Below are positions 16,421 to 25,900 of a stretch of DNA of 41,977 bases, in pieces. The stretch comes from VMCP01 sp964645755. Its GTDB lineage: Bacteria > Bacteroidota > Bacteroidia > NS11-12g > UBA955. The notes beneath the pieces are model-generated. The model did no database searches and was not told the origin of the DNA. It worked only from the letters and a program-made list of their open reading frames with translations. A program made the position numbers and the translations under genes. The first letter of the stretch is position 1; each line of letters opens with the position of its first letter. The stretch lies in assembly GCA_964645755.1 (NCBI GenBank), contig CAZYBT010000012.1, positions 1 to 41,977 of the forward strand. Reading direction: 5' to 3'.

Positions 16421-16912
16421 ATGAAACATTCGGGTATTGCATTTATTTTGTGTTTAACATTTTGGGGGATAATTACGCCTTCAATATCCTCCTGCAATAA
16501 AGAAAACAACAATCCACCTCAGGATACCACAAAACCTGCAGATACAACAAAACAAGCAACCTATATGGAGAAAATGTTTGAGTTGTACGTTTTAAATTCG
16601 GCAAATGTTATCACGTTGGCTGTAGATAGCTCTGGAAATAATTTGACTCAATTATATCAGGACGAAACCATTTATTTGAGAAAAAACACTTATTACGATG
16701 GCCCATTGGAAATTTTTGCTGGAGGAACCAAATATACAGGTACTTGGAAATCAAATGCCGATTATTCAACATTGGAATTAAATATTACGGGCAGGCCAGA
16801 ATTTCAGTTTTTTGAAAAGCCGTGGCGATTTACATACAAATCATTAACGCTATTGAAATTGGCTCCAATTCAAAATCCAGGTCAAAAAGTAATGCATTTG
16901 GAAAAGAAATAA
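16421..16912 (+). CDS. hypothetical lipoprotein
   Basis: The 163-residue protein has a lipoprotein signal peptide ending in ISSC (lipobox Cys around residue 25), then a Thr/Pro/Asp linker (PPQDTTKPADTTKQ) and a compact beta-rich domain. The domain has a GTKYTGTWKSN strand and an ending FTYKSLTLLKL. The layout resembles the lipocalin-like domains common in Bacteroidota lipoproteins, but I would not assign it. It converges on the outer-membrane protein gene with eight bases between stops. The role is unknown. Confidence 0.65.
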   Translation: MKHSGIAFILCLTFWGIITPSISSCNKENNNPPQDTTKPADTTKQATYMEKMFELYVLNSANVITLAVDSSGNNLTQLYQDETIYLRKNTYYDGPLEIFAGGTKYTGTWKSNADYSTLELNITGRPEFQFFEKPWRFTYKSLTLLKLAPIQNPGQKVMHLEKK

Positions 16913-16920
16913 AGAAAGGT

Positions 16921-18192
16921 TTAATCTTCTTCGTCTCTTTCAATAACAACTGTCTTTCTTACGGTTTTTCTTGTTGTGGGGTCAAAGTGCTCCTCGGTTT
17001 TTAAACCGAGTTGCCAAGGGTGTCTGTTTGTATCTCTGAAAACAACCCTGAGTGAAACAGAAGCATGATGATAACCATTCGATAAAATGTTGTATTGACC
17101 ACCAATCCGGAATCTTTTTTGACCTAAAGAAGCACCCGCGCTCATTACAAACAATCGATAATCATTGATTCCTGTAAAGAAAAATTCTCTGTAGCGTTTT
17201 GATCGGTATCCATTGTTAGGGTCTTGAGGTTTTTCATCAATTAATGCACTCACAAAACCATTGTCACTCATTCCGGCTTTGCTTGCGATATAACTCATTC
17301 CTCCCCAAATTTCTAGTTTGTTAAATGATTTACCTGCATTGATTCCATACCGAATGGTGCGTGCATAAAAATCAACTCGATCCAAGCTGTTTTTAAATTT
17401 AACGAGATAACCATTCGCAAAATAATCGCTAAAAAATCTTGCTTTTTGTGTATTTAGGTACACCCCTTGAGAGTGATCTGATAATTCAATTGAAGGCGTT
17501 AGATGCCAACCGCGTACATGAATTCCTTGGAACCAATATAAAACGTCGTGAGCGAAATACAAATTATAGTATCTGGTTGACAACCGTGTTGAATTGTCAT
17601 TTTCTGAAGTAGGATCACCGTCGTATTTCACAAATGTTCCTGCAAATTCAAAAGCATAACCAGGAGCCCAACGAAGAATAAAGTTATAGGTGGGTGCAAC
17701 AGTTTTATTGACCCCAATATTGTCGAGGGTAGGCAAATACCATTGAACACTATCTTGACCAAAAATTCCGGAATTCAAGGGAAGTCCCCCCGAATCGTTT
17801 AACGTAAACAATATTTTATTGTCCGCCACATAATTAGGTAGTTCGCTGGCTCTGGTGGTGCGTGGCATTCCATTGATAAATTTAATATTGTCTTTGAATT
17901 GATTTAACTCTGTGTAATCTTGCTCGCTAAATGCTGAAGGCAATCGAGCGGGCATTCCCGCTCTTAACTCCAGAGCCCATGCGCCGCTGTATAAAATCTG
18001 TGAGCCAGCAAATGTGTTAAGTGAATGTCCAACTACATAACTATTGAAAAAATCTTTTGCATAGAGTTCAGAGTATTTGGTATAGAACTGAGGAATAACA
18101 CCAAGCTGTTTGTATTGGTTGAACACACTTTGAGCGTGAAGTTGTAGGGTGCTCAAAAAGAAAATCGTAAAAAGTTTTAAATGAGATTTCAA
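16921..18192 (-). CDS. predicted outer-membrane beta-barrel protein (TTG start)
   Basis: The 423-residue protein has a signal peptide (KSHLKLFTIFFLSTLQLHAQ after the initiator) and many amphipathic strands rich in Tyr, Phe and Gly, such as YNFILRWAPGYAFEFAG and RFRIGGQYNILSNGYHH, ending in a charged tail (VVIERDEED). This pattern suggests an outer-membrane barrel; it may belong to the DUF6588-type proteins, but I am not sure. No ATG gives a signal peptide. The TTG at 18192 lies about 25 bases after an exact -7 box (18224-18217) and directly precedes the signal sequence, so I use it. The function is unknown. Confidence 0.6.
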   Translation of the reverse strand: MKSHLKLFTIFFLSTLQLHAQSVFNQYKQLGVIPQFYTKYSELYAKDFFNSYVVGHSLNTFAGSQILYSGAWALELRAGMPARLPSAFSEQDYTELNQFKDNIKFINGMPRTTRASELPNYVADNKILFTLNDSGGLPLNSGIFGQDSVQWYLPTLDNIGVNKTVAPTYNFILRWAPGYAFEFAGTFVKYDGDPTSENDNSTRLSTRYYNLYFAHDVLYWFQGIHVRGWHLTPSIELSDHSQGVYLNTQKARFFSDYFANGYLVKFKNSLDRVDFYARTIRYGINAGKSFNKLEIWGGMSYIASKAGMSDNGFVSALIDEKPQDPNNGYRSKRYREFFFTGINDYRLFVMSAGASLGQKRFRIGGQYNILSNGYHHASVSLRVVFRDTNRHPWQLGLKTEEHFDPTTRKTVRKTVVIERDEED

Positions 18193-18216
18193 CTTCTGAA
18201 GAATTAATTGATGATT

Positions 18217-18224
18217 CAAAGATA
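18217..18224 (-). promoter_or_regulatory. -7 box TATCTTTG for the outer-membrane protein gene
   Basis: An exact TAnnTTTG match on the minus strand, 24 bases before the TTG start at 18192. It lies back to back with the DUF2480 promoter box at 18272-18279. Confidence 0.5.
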
Positions 18225-18271
18225 AACAAACATTTGGAAAATTCACTCCAGAAATACTCAATTCAAGTGCT

Positions 18272-18279
18272 TATCTTTG
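18272..18279 (+). promoter_or_regulatory. -7 box TATCTTTG for the DUF2480 gene
   Basis: An exact TAnnTTTG match ends five bases before the ATG at 18285. It indicates that the longer reading from 18234 is not the true start. Confidence 0.65.
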
Positions 18280-18284
18280 TAATT

Positions 18285-18797
18285 ATGGAAGAAGTTTTTG
18301 TAAATAGAGTTGCAAATAGTGGCATTGAAACAATTAATTTGGAAGATTATTTTCCCGAAGGAGAACGTAAATGTATCGATATCAAGGAGCAATTATTTAT
18401 GGAACTTGTGCTCAAGGAAAAAGATTTCAGAGCTTGGGTCAAAGAAAATGATTGGGAACAATATCGCAATTGTTTTGTGGCTGTTTATTGCTCAAATGAT
18501 GCAATTGTGCCAACATGGGCATACATGTTAATTGCTTCAAAATTAACAGATGTATCAAAAATTACCGTATTTGGAGATTTGAATGCATTAGAGGCAGTTT
18601 TGTGGAATGAAGCAATTTCTGAGTTGGAAATCAATTTATATGTCGACAAAAAAGTAGTGATCAAGGGTTGTGGCGAATTACCCGTTTCAGCAGCAGCATA
18701 CACCGCCATATCATCAAAATTAGTCCCTGTGGTGCAGTCTTTGATGTATGGCGAACCTTGCAGTACGGTGCCTGTATACAAGCGTAAACTCAGTTAA
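18285..18797 (+). CDS. DUF2480 family protein
   Basis: The 170-residue protein matches the Bacteroidota DUF2480 family along its whole length: VNRVANSGIETINLEDYFP, KDFRAWVKENDWEQY, VAVYCSNDAIVPTWAYML (residues about 65-82) and the conserved C-terminus MYGEPCSTVPVYKRK. It is a small soluble protein with no signal peptide. The family has no established function to my knowledge. I chose the ATG at 18285 because family members begin here and the -7 box is immediately upstream. The stop codon region overlaps the convergent pyruvate kinase stop by four bases. Confidence 0.85.
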   Translation: MEEVFVNRVANSGIETINLEDYFPEGERKCIDIKEQLFMELVLKEKDFRAWVKENDWEQYRNCFVAVYCSNDAIVPTWAYMLIASKLTDVSKITVFGDLNALEAVLWNEAISELEINLYVDKKVVIKGCGELPVSAAAYTAISSKLVPVVQSLMYGEPCSTVPVYKRKLS

Positions 18798-20224
18798 TCA
18801 ACAAATGTTACTTTGATCGTGTTAGTTCTCTGTTTTTTGTGAATAGGCATACTCGCACAATTAATCACGCATTCTCCTTCACTCACAATCTTTTCATTTT
18901 TCAAGATATCAATAACGTCTTGAAAAGTTTCATCGGTACTCACAAATTTATCGTAGTAAAATCCGCGAACTCCCCAAACCAAATTCAATGTATTTAATAA
19001 GGTTAAGTTGTCTGTAAAAATATAAATACTTGCTTCTGGTCTGTAACTCGCAACTTTAAAACCCGTGTAACCACTTTTGGTCATTGCAACGATGGCTTTT
19101 GCCTGCAGGTGGTCACTCATTCTCACAGCCGTAAAACAAACTTCATCACTAGCAAAAGAAGGTGATGATGAGTCGGGTTTTACACCCTTGTAATAGGCTC
19201 TTCTATCTGATTCAATATCTGAAATAATTGAACTCATGACTTCAATGACCCTGCAAGGGTATTTTCCAACAGAAGTTTCAGCCGACAGCATTACAGCGTC
19301 GGCACCATCGAGCACCGCGTTTGCTACGTCTGTGATTTCGGCTCTTGTTGGCATGCTATCTGTGATCATACTTTCCATCATTTGAGTAGCAATGATAACA
19401 GGTTTAGCAGCCTGTATGCATTTTTCCACGATTGACTTTTGTATCAAGGGAACTTTTTGTAGAGGGACTTCAACCCCTAAATCACCGCGGGCAACCATAA
19501 TAGCATCCGTAACTTTTATAATACTATCGATATTTTCAATTGCTTCCGGTTTTTCAATTTTTGCAATAACTTTTGTGTGTTTTCCTTTAGCCGCAATAAT
19601 TTCCTTAAGAGCTATAATGTCTTCTGCATTTCTAACAAACGACAATGCCACCCAATCCACATTTTTTTCCAAACCGAATTCTAAATCGATCAAATCTTTT
19701 TCGGTTAAACATGGAATGGTTACTTTGGTGTTCGGTAAATTAAATCCTTTGTTTGATGTAAGTACTCCGCCTGCCACTACTTTTGCAAGTAGGTGTTGTT
19801 CATCGATCATTTTTTCTATAACCAACTCTGATTTACCATCGTTCAACAGAATTCGTTCACCTGGCTTAGCATCTAGGGGCAATCTTTTGTAACTCACAAA
19901 AAGCTTTTCAACGGTGCTCACACACTCAATTGTTGTTACAATAATATTTTCGCCTTCTGTTAAGTGGATTTCACCGTCGACCTTACCAATTCTGAGTTTG
20001 GGCCCTTGAAGATCCTGGAGCAACGCAATATGACTCCCAAGTTTTGCATTGATTTTACGAACCCGTTCAATGACTTCATTGTGGATTTCATGTGCGCCGT
20101 GCGAAAAATTAAGGCGACAAACATCAACTCCTGCGCGAATAATTTTTTCGAGCATTTCTTCAGAGCTTGTTGCTGGGCCTATTGTTGCAACTATTTTGGT
20201 TTTGTTAAAATTTTCGTTGTACAT
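18794..20224 (-). CDS. pyk: pyruvate kinase
   Basis: The enzyme transfers phosphate from phosphoenolpyruvate to ADP in the last step of glycolysis. At 476 residues it has the usual bacterial length. Visible features are KIVATIGPATSS at the start, CRLNFSHG, LQDLQGPKLRIG, AKIEKPEAIENID (catalytic Lys region), MVARGDLGVEVP (metal ligands), ATQMMESMI and the TRAEITDVANAVLDGADAVM segment, then a C-terminal regulatory domain with MTKSGYTGFKVASYRP. It starts seven bases after the IPExxxVDY gene, so the two form one transcript. Confidence 0.97.
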   Translation of the reverse strand: MYNENFNKTKIVATIGPATSSEEMLEKIIRAGVDVCRLNFSHGAHEIHNEVIERVRKINAKLGSHIALLQDLQGPKLRIGKVDGEIHLTEGENIIVTTIECVSTVEKLFVSYKRLPLDAKPGERILLNDGKSELVIEKMIDEQHLLAKVVAGGVLTSNKGFNLPNTKVTIPCLTEKDLIDLEFGLEKNVDWVALSFVRNAEDIIALKEIIAAKGKHTKVIAKIEKPEAIENIDSIIKVTDAIMVARGDLGVEVPLQKVPLIQKSIVEKCIQAAKPVIIATQMMESMITDSMPTRAEITDVANAVLDGADAVMLSAETSVGKYPCRVIEVMSSIISDIESDRRAYYKGVKPDSSSPSFASDEVCFTAVRMSDHLQAKAIVAMTKSGYTGFKVASYRPEASIYIFTDNLTLLNTLNLVWGVRGFYYDKFVSTDETFQDVIDILKNEKIVSEGECVINCASMPIHKKQRTNTIKVTFVD

Positions 20225-20231
20225 ACTTTGA

Positions 20232-20666
20232 TTATAGATGGCTCAACATGAAAACCCAATTGAATTTTTCAGATAAGTTTTCTGGGAAAACATAAGCCAA
20301 TTGGATTTTATCGATCGACTTAAGTTTGGCCAGCCATTGGTCAAAGCTAGGCATTAATTCTGAATCGCCTATTATCAGCCAATAATCTGGTGTAGGTTTT
20401 CCCGAAAAAATTTTACCCAATGTGCCTGAATTTTGAAGCAGCCACATGTGGGAAATTGATTCTGAACCTTCAAAATAGTATTCCAAGTGTTGAGAATTTC
20501 TATTTTTCGACAAATTTATTTCAAAAGTTTTAGGTTCGCACATAAAATTTACAGAAAAAGTGTCATCAAGACACCAAGCCAGTAAATACGGGCTAATATT
20601 GCTATGTATAGCAACGATTTTAAAGTCGTTTGGACTCAGGTTATATGATTGATGATGGCGTTTGAT
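20232..20666 (-). CDS. IPExxxVDY-family protein (apparent non-ATG start)
   Basis: This small protein precedes pyruvate kinase and matches the IPExxxVDY family, here with the signature region read as GKPTPDYWLIIGD. The only in-frame ATG is at 20543, which gives 103 residues, but homology continues upstream: NDFKIVAIHSNISPYLLAWCLDD corresponds to the family's conserved N-terminal region. The frame stays open to about 20697. No ATG, GTG or TTG occurs in that stretch; an ATC at 20666 (giving IKRHHQSYNLSP and 144 residues) or a CTG at 20639 are the candidates. An exact -7 box lies at 20691-20684. The family function is unknown. Confidence 0.7.
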   Translation of the reverse strand: MKRHHQSYNLSPNDFKIVAIHSNISPYLLAWCLDDTFSVNFMCEPKTFEINLSKNRNSQHLEYYFEGSESISHMWLLQNSGTLGKIFSGKPTPDYWLIIGDSELMPSFDQWLAKLKSIDKIQLAYVFPENLSEKFNWVFMLSHL

Positions 20667-20683
20667 ACAGAAAAATTTTACTA

Positions 20684-20691
20684 CAAAAATA
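20684..20691 (-). promoter_or_regulatory. -7 box TATTTTTG for the IPExxxVDY-pyk operon
   Basis: An exact TAnnTTTG match on the minus strand, with a TTTG 17 bases upstream (20712-20709). It ends 17 bases before the candidate ATC start. Confidence 0.55.
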
Positions 20692-20721
20692 ATTTTTCAT
20701 TCTCATATCAAATAAAAAATG

Positions 20722-20729
20722 TTTCTTTG
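20722..20729 (+). promoter_or_regulatory. near-consensus -7 box (TTTCTTTG) for acpP-fabF-rnc
   Basis: It differs from TAnnTTTG only at the second base and lies 25 bases before the acpP ATG. It is 30 bases from the divergent IPExxxVDY-pyk box, so the two promoters probably share upstream DNA. Confidence 0.45.
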
Positions 20730-20754
20730 TAGCGCAAAACAACATTATACTATC

Positions 20755-20991
20755 ATGTCAGAAATTGCAGAAAAAGTAAAAGCCATTATCGTAGATAAGT
20801 TAGGCGTAGATGAAGCGGACGTAGTAACCGACGCTAGTTTCACCAATGATTTGGGTGCAGACTCATTAGACACAGTTGAATTGATCATGGAATTCGAAAA
20901 AGAATTCGACATCAGTATCCCAGATGATCAAGCTGAAAAAATCCAAACAGTTGGGGAAGCTGTTCGTTACATCGAAGAAAACAAAAACTAA
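20755..20991 (+). CDS. acpP: acyl carrier protein
   Basis: The 78-residue acidic helical protein carries growing acyl chains in type II fatty-acid synthesis. The phosphopantetheine attachment site is Ser37 in LGADSLDTVEL. The helix II recognition segment (VELIMEFEKEFDISIPD) is intact. I chose the ATG at 20755, which gives the standard MSEIAEKVK start; the longer frame from 20719 includes the promoter region. fabF follows after three bases. Confidence 0.98.
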   Translation: MSEIAEKVKAIIVDKLGVDEADVVTDASFTNDLGADSLDTVELIMEFEKEFDISIPDDQAEKIQTVGEAVRYIEENKN

Positions 20992-20994
20992 TTT

Positions 20995-22239
20995 ATGCAA
21001 CTCCGGAGAGTTGTTGTAACTGGAATGGGTGCAATTACACCCATCGGGAATACTCTTAATGAGTATTGGAACGCACTGGTAGCGGGTACCAGCGGAGCTG
21101 GGTTAATTACCCATTTTGACACGAGTCGATACAAAGTGAAATTTGCTTGCGAGGTGAAAAACTTCGATGCAACGAATTTCATTGATCGTAAAGAAGCGCG
21201 TAAAATGGATCCATTTGCTCAGTACGCTATGGTGGCCGCTGATGAAGCTATTGAACATAGTGGAATCTTACAACAAGCACACAACCTCGATCGTATTGGG
21301 GTTATCTGGGGAGCTGGAATTGGTGGCCTGTCCACTTTCTTCAGCGAAATTGTAGATTATGCAAAGGGCGACGGCAATCCACGCTTCTCGCCCTTTTTCA
21401 TTCCTAAAATGATTATCGACATTGCAGCGGGATATATTTCGATGAAACACAACTTGAGAGGACCAAATTATGGTACTGTTTCGGCGTGTGCTTCCTCATC
21501 TCATGCTTTGATTGATGCATTCAATCTCATTCGCCTAGGTAAAGCTGATGCAATTGTAGCCGGTGGCTCTGAAGCATGCGTTAACGAACCTTCTGTTGGT
21601 GGCTTCGCAAACATGAAAGCCTTGTCTGAAAGAAACGATGACATGCTAACCGCTTCTCGCCCTTTCGATAAAGACCGTGATGGTTTTGTGATGGGTGAAG
21701 GTGGAGCCTGCCTGATTCTTGAAGATTTAGAGCATGCTAAAGCCCGCGGCGCTAAAATTTATGCTGAAATTGTTGGTGGTGGAATGACGGCTGATGCCTA
21801 TCACCTCACCGCTCCCCATCCTGAAGGGCTGGGAGCTAAAAATGTTATGATTGCAGCGCTTGAAGACGCTGGTATGAAAACTACGGATATAGATTATATA
21901 AATGTACACGGAACCAGTACCCCGTTAGGTGATATTGCTGAAACAAAAGCAATTAAATCTGTATTTGGTGAACATGTATATCATTTGAACATAAGTAGTA
22001 CTAAAAGTCAAACCGGTCACCTCTTGGGTGGAGCAGGAGCTGTTGAAGCTGTTGCAAGTGTTCTCGCTGTTTATAACGACATTATTCCTCCAACGATCAA
22101 TCACTTTACAGATGATCCAGACATTGATCCAAAACTAAATCTTACCTTTAATGTAGCTCAAAAAAGAGTTGTTAACGCAGCTTTGAGTAATACATTTGGT
22201 TTTGGTGCGTCTGTAATTTTCAAAAAATACAACGGATAA
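20995..22239 (+). CDS. fabF: beta-ketoacyl-[acyl-carrier-protein] synthase II
   Basis: The 414-residue condensing enzyme extends acyl-ACP with malonyl-ACP. The catalytic triad is Cys165 (SACASSSHA), His305 (NVHGTSTPLGD) and His342 (KSQTGHLLGGAG). The N-terminal RRVVVTGMGAITPIG and the C-terminal NTFGFGASVIFKKY are standard. It lies three bases after acpP and twelve bases before rnc, the conserved Bacteroidota acpP-fabF-rnc cluster. Confidence 0.97.
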   Translation: MQLRRVVVTGMGAITPIGNTLNEYWNALVAGTSGAGLITHFDTSRYKVKFACEVKNFDATNFIDRKEARKMDPFAQYAMVAADEAIEHSGILQQAHNLDRIGVIWGAGIGGLSTFFSEIVDYAKGDGNPRFSPFFIPKMIIDIAAGYISMKHNLRGPNYGTVSACASSSHALIDAFNLIRLGKADAIVAGGSEACVNEPSVGGFANMKALSERNDDMLTASRPFDKDRDGFVMGEGGACLILEDLEHAKARGAKIYAEIVGGGMTADAYHLTAPHPEGLGAKNVMIAALEDAGMKTTDIDYINVHGTSTPLGDIAETKAIKSVFGEHVYHLNISSTKSQTGHLLGGAGAVEAVASVLAVYNDIIPPTINHFTDDPDIDPKLNLTFNVAQKRVVNAALSNTFGFGASVIFKKYNG

Positions 22240-22250
22240 TTTTTAATTGA

Positions 22251-22991
22251 TTGAAGAATCTTTTCCAAAGATCACCAAATCACATTAAAAATTTGAGAAA
22301 GAAAATATTTCTCATTACAGGAATTCATCCTGTACGTCTCTCTATTTATCGCGAAGCGTTGAGGCACAGCTCGGCAGCAGATGCTGCACTTTCCGACAAC
22401 CTTTTCGCTCCGCGAAATTTAGATAACGAGCGTCTTGAGTTTCTCGGAGACGCAATTCTAGATTCCGTTATTGCCGAATTGCTTTTCAACAGGTTTCCCT
22501 ACAAAGATGAAGGTTTTCTCACTGAAATGAGAACAAGAATCGTGAACCGAGAGCAAATGGGGATGTTGGCTCACCGATTGGGACTTGTTGACGTCATGGA
22601 AATGAAGCCTGAACTGCAAAAAAATCATACTGCTCTCAGGACAATTGGAGGTAACGCACTTGAAGCCCTTATTGGGGCTATATATCTCGATAAAGGTTAT
22701 AAAACTGTATCGAGATTTATTCATAAACGTTTAGTTGGACAGTACTTAGATATTGATAAACTCATGTTAACCACGGTGAGTTACAAGGCTGTTTTCATGA
22801 AATGGATTCAAAAAAATCAAAAGAAACTTGAGTGGATCAATGAAACAGAGATTCAAGGTAAAAACAATGAAAATCACGTAGTAACAATGGTTGTCGATAG
22901 TGAAAATTGGTTTACCGAAGTGAACAAAAGTCGGAAAAAAGCAGAGGAGCTTTGTTGCGAAAAAGCTTGCCGAAAACTTGAGTTGGTATAA
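22251..22991 (+). CDS. rnc: ribonuclease III (TTG start)
   Basis: The 246-residue enzyme cleaves double-stranded RNA in rRNA and mRNA processing. The RNase III signature is NERLEFLGDAILDS (Glu63, Asp67), and the second acidic site lies in NALEALIGAIYLDKGY. A double-stranded RNA-binding domain occupies about residues 175-246 (KAVFMKWIQKNQKKLEW to AEELCCEKACRKLE). No ATG occurs before the signature, so the TTG at 22251, twelve bases after fabF, is the likely start. The stop lies seven bases from the convergent helicase stop. Confidence 0.93.
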   Translation: MKNLFQRSPNHIKNLRKKIFLITGIHPVRLSIYREALRHSSAADAALSDNLFAPRNLDNERLEFLGDAILDSVIAELLFNRFPYKDEGFLTEMRTRIVNREQMGMLAHRLGLVDVMEMKPELQKNHTALRTIGGNALEALIGAIYLDKGYKTVSRFIHKRLVGQYLDIDKLMLTTVSYKAVFMKWIQKNQKKLEWINETEIQGKNNENHVVTMVVDSENWFTEVNKSRKKAEELCCEKACRKLELV

Positions 22992-22998
22992 CCTATTA

Positions 22999-25900
22999 TC
23001 AGCCTTCAATTATTTCTTCTTCTTCTGAATCAACAACCTTTGGAATGTAAATAACTTGATTTACTTGTTTCGCAAATTCACACCAGTCGCATTTGCCACA
23101 ACCTTCCATAAATTCCAAACTTTGTAGTTTTTGATTTGCTTTTTCTAGAATAGATTGAATGTAATCGAAGTCCTCCTTGCTGTAATAAATTTCAAAGTCT
23201 TGAAATTCTCCATTTGTATCCATCTCCAATGATTCAATGATTCCATGTCTCGATTTCCATCCTTTTTGTTGATTTGCTTCATTGATCATCATAGTGTACA
23301 TTCCGATTTGAAACCAATACGATGGGGGAAACTTCTCCTTTTCAATATTGCTCTTTAAAGGAGCTTTTGATTTACTTTTACTACTCGATATTTTACTTGT
23401 TTTATAATCAAAAACTGTAACTTGGTTTCCGTCAAACACCATTTTATCTATATTTCCTGTTACAGAAATTCCACCAAGTTTTGTGTGAATGCCAAATTCT
23501 GTTTCAACAGTCTGGTATTTTTTATACGCTTCAATCTTTTGTGTCCAAAACTTCGGCAAAAAGTGTTTTCCTTGCTCAAGTTTTAATTCAAATTGTTTTT
23601 CCGTAAAACCTGCACGTAATTTCATCATTTCATATTCAAATTGTTTTACAAGGGCTGTTTCATTCATCCATTGACGGTTTTTCACACCTTGGTTCACAAA
23701 CTCTCTTAATGTTGCATGAATTGCAGTTCCATAAGCTCCAAATTGATTTGGTGCCGTAGGCACTCGAAGTACGCGGTTGAAATAGAATTGAATACCACAT
23801 GTCATGATCTGCTCCACGGATGTCGGCGAGAATGTTAAATTTTCAATTTTACTTTTGAGCCAATCCAATTTGTCTACCTCTAGTATCGGTTTATTCACCC
23901 GTTCTAAATACTTTTTTTGCGCCCATAAAAGTACTTCAGGATTGATTTCTTTAGATTCAGATTCTATTTTTTCGTCATTGACCTCCAAAACAAATTTTGA
24001 TGGTAGAATTTCCTCTGGCTTGGCCTTGATTTTAGTTTTTGACAGCGAAATCGTGAGCGTCTTTTTTGCCCTAGTCATTGCCACATAAAATAACCGCCTT
24101 CTTTCTTCTAATGCATCCGCGCTTGAAATTTCACTCGAAATGATTTTTTTATTGCCCAAAGTTAATTCTCTCAGTGAATATGGTAAGCCATTTCGTCTAT
24201 CTTTTTCCCAATTCTCTGGATTTGCTTGAATCAAGTAAACATGCTCAAATTCCAATCCTTTTGAACCGTGAGCGGTCATCAATTGAACTCCCAAACTGTT
24301 CCCAATTCGCTTTTCTAAAGGTATCGACAAATCATTGTGATCCATTTTTTCTATCGTCAAGAGAAAGTCCCTCAAGCTCATGAACGGAATTCTCGCATTT
24401 TGAAGATTTGAAAATTCCATAAAGCTATGAAGCACTTCCATGGTCCAACCATTATCGTCTTTTTTGAGAGCGTGAGCTAAAAATCCTCCCTCGCTGTAAA
24501 TTCTCTGAATGAGGGTAGGGACACTCTCGGAATTTGCAATTTTAATCCACTTTTCAATATTGAACCACAATTCTTTTAATGCGATAATCGTTTCTTCACC
24601 GTATTTAGAATCCGAATCATTGGAATTTAAAATTCCGTTGATATGCTCCCGCCAACTGTACGTTTGATTTTGGAATTCACGCTGCCTTTTGATGGAATAA
24701 ATTTCAGTGGAAATTTGATTCAGTCCAAAAGTGGGAATGTGGTAAAGGTCACTAAGTAGCAATTTGTACAATAAATACTCACCAGAGTTGGGTAAATTTG
24801 ACTCTTGCGCCAGATAATTTAACCATGCGATCAACTTTCTGATCAAGGTTTCATTTAATATATTGATCGATCGATTTTGAATAAAAGGAATTTCATTTTC
24901 TTTTAAAACTTCGATTAATAAATCGGAATGTTTGTGTTTGCTATACAAAATGGAAATTTCTTCCGCCTTGATTCCTTGCTCAATTTTTGTTTTAATTTCT
25001 CCTACTATGCCAACCGCCTCATGAAATTCATTTAAGTATTGAAAGGTTTCAACCTTTACAGGGTCAAAATTGGCATTTGCTCCCGAACTAATGAGCTCCT
25101 TTGACAATCCTTCAATCGTGTTCACCAATCGACTTTGATTGAAAGCAATCAATTTTGTACTCGCATTTAAAATCTCTTGTGTACTGCGATAGTTCTTTGT
25201 GAGCACTATGGTTTTAATATTTTGTGCGTATTTGGTTTTAAATGTAAGCATATTGCTCACTTTTGCGCCTTGAAATGCATAAATGCTTTGATCATCATCA
25301 CCTACCACAAAACAATTTGGATTTTCTTCCCAATAATCAATGAGAGAGAACAAAATTTCATTTTGCACACCGCTTGTATCTTGATATTCATCAACCAAAA
25401 TATAGTGATACCTCTCTTGAATCATGAGCTTGAATTCTTCATCAAATTTTAAGATATCATTCACCCAATTCAACATGTCAGAAAATTCATATACCCCTTT
25501 TTCTTTTTTGAGGGACACATAAGCGGAGTGTAATTTAGCCGCTTCGATGAGTTTCACCCAACCGTCTTGCAATTTTTTTCGCTCATTTTCTTTAATGTCT
25601 CCAGCGTTGAATTCTTTGAATTTTCTCTTATACAATAATTCTGGAAATTGGATCTTGAACAATTCATCGTCACTTAAAAATTGAATCCATTCCTCAAAAT
25701 CGGAAACGGTATATCCCTCAGATTCCATGATAGACCATACTTGACGTAACTGCTTTTGAAGAGAATTTGCTTCATCATTATAGGTTTTCAGTACAGAAGA
25801 TTCATCTATCGATTCAATGATTTCCTGAATGAGCTCAATTTGTTCAATTTCATCCATCACCCGCATTTCTCTTTTGCTGAATTTTTCAGGAAAATCTTTA

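Noticed and set aside
19392..19892. Plus-strand open frame of 166 codons
   Set aside because: It lies antisense inside pyruvate kinase; the composition (Cys/Phe/Ser/Ile runs) is that of a shadow frame and no family is recognisable.
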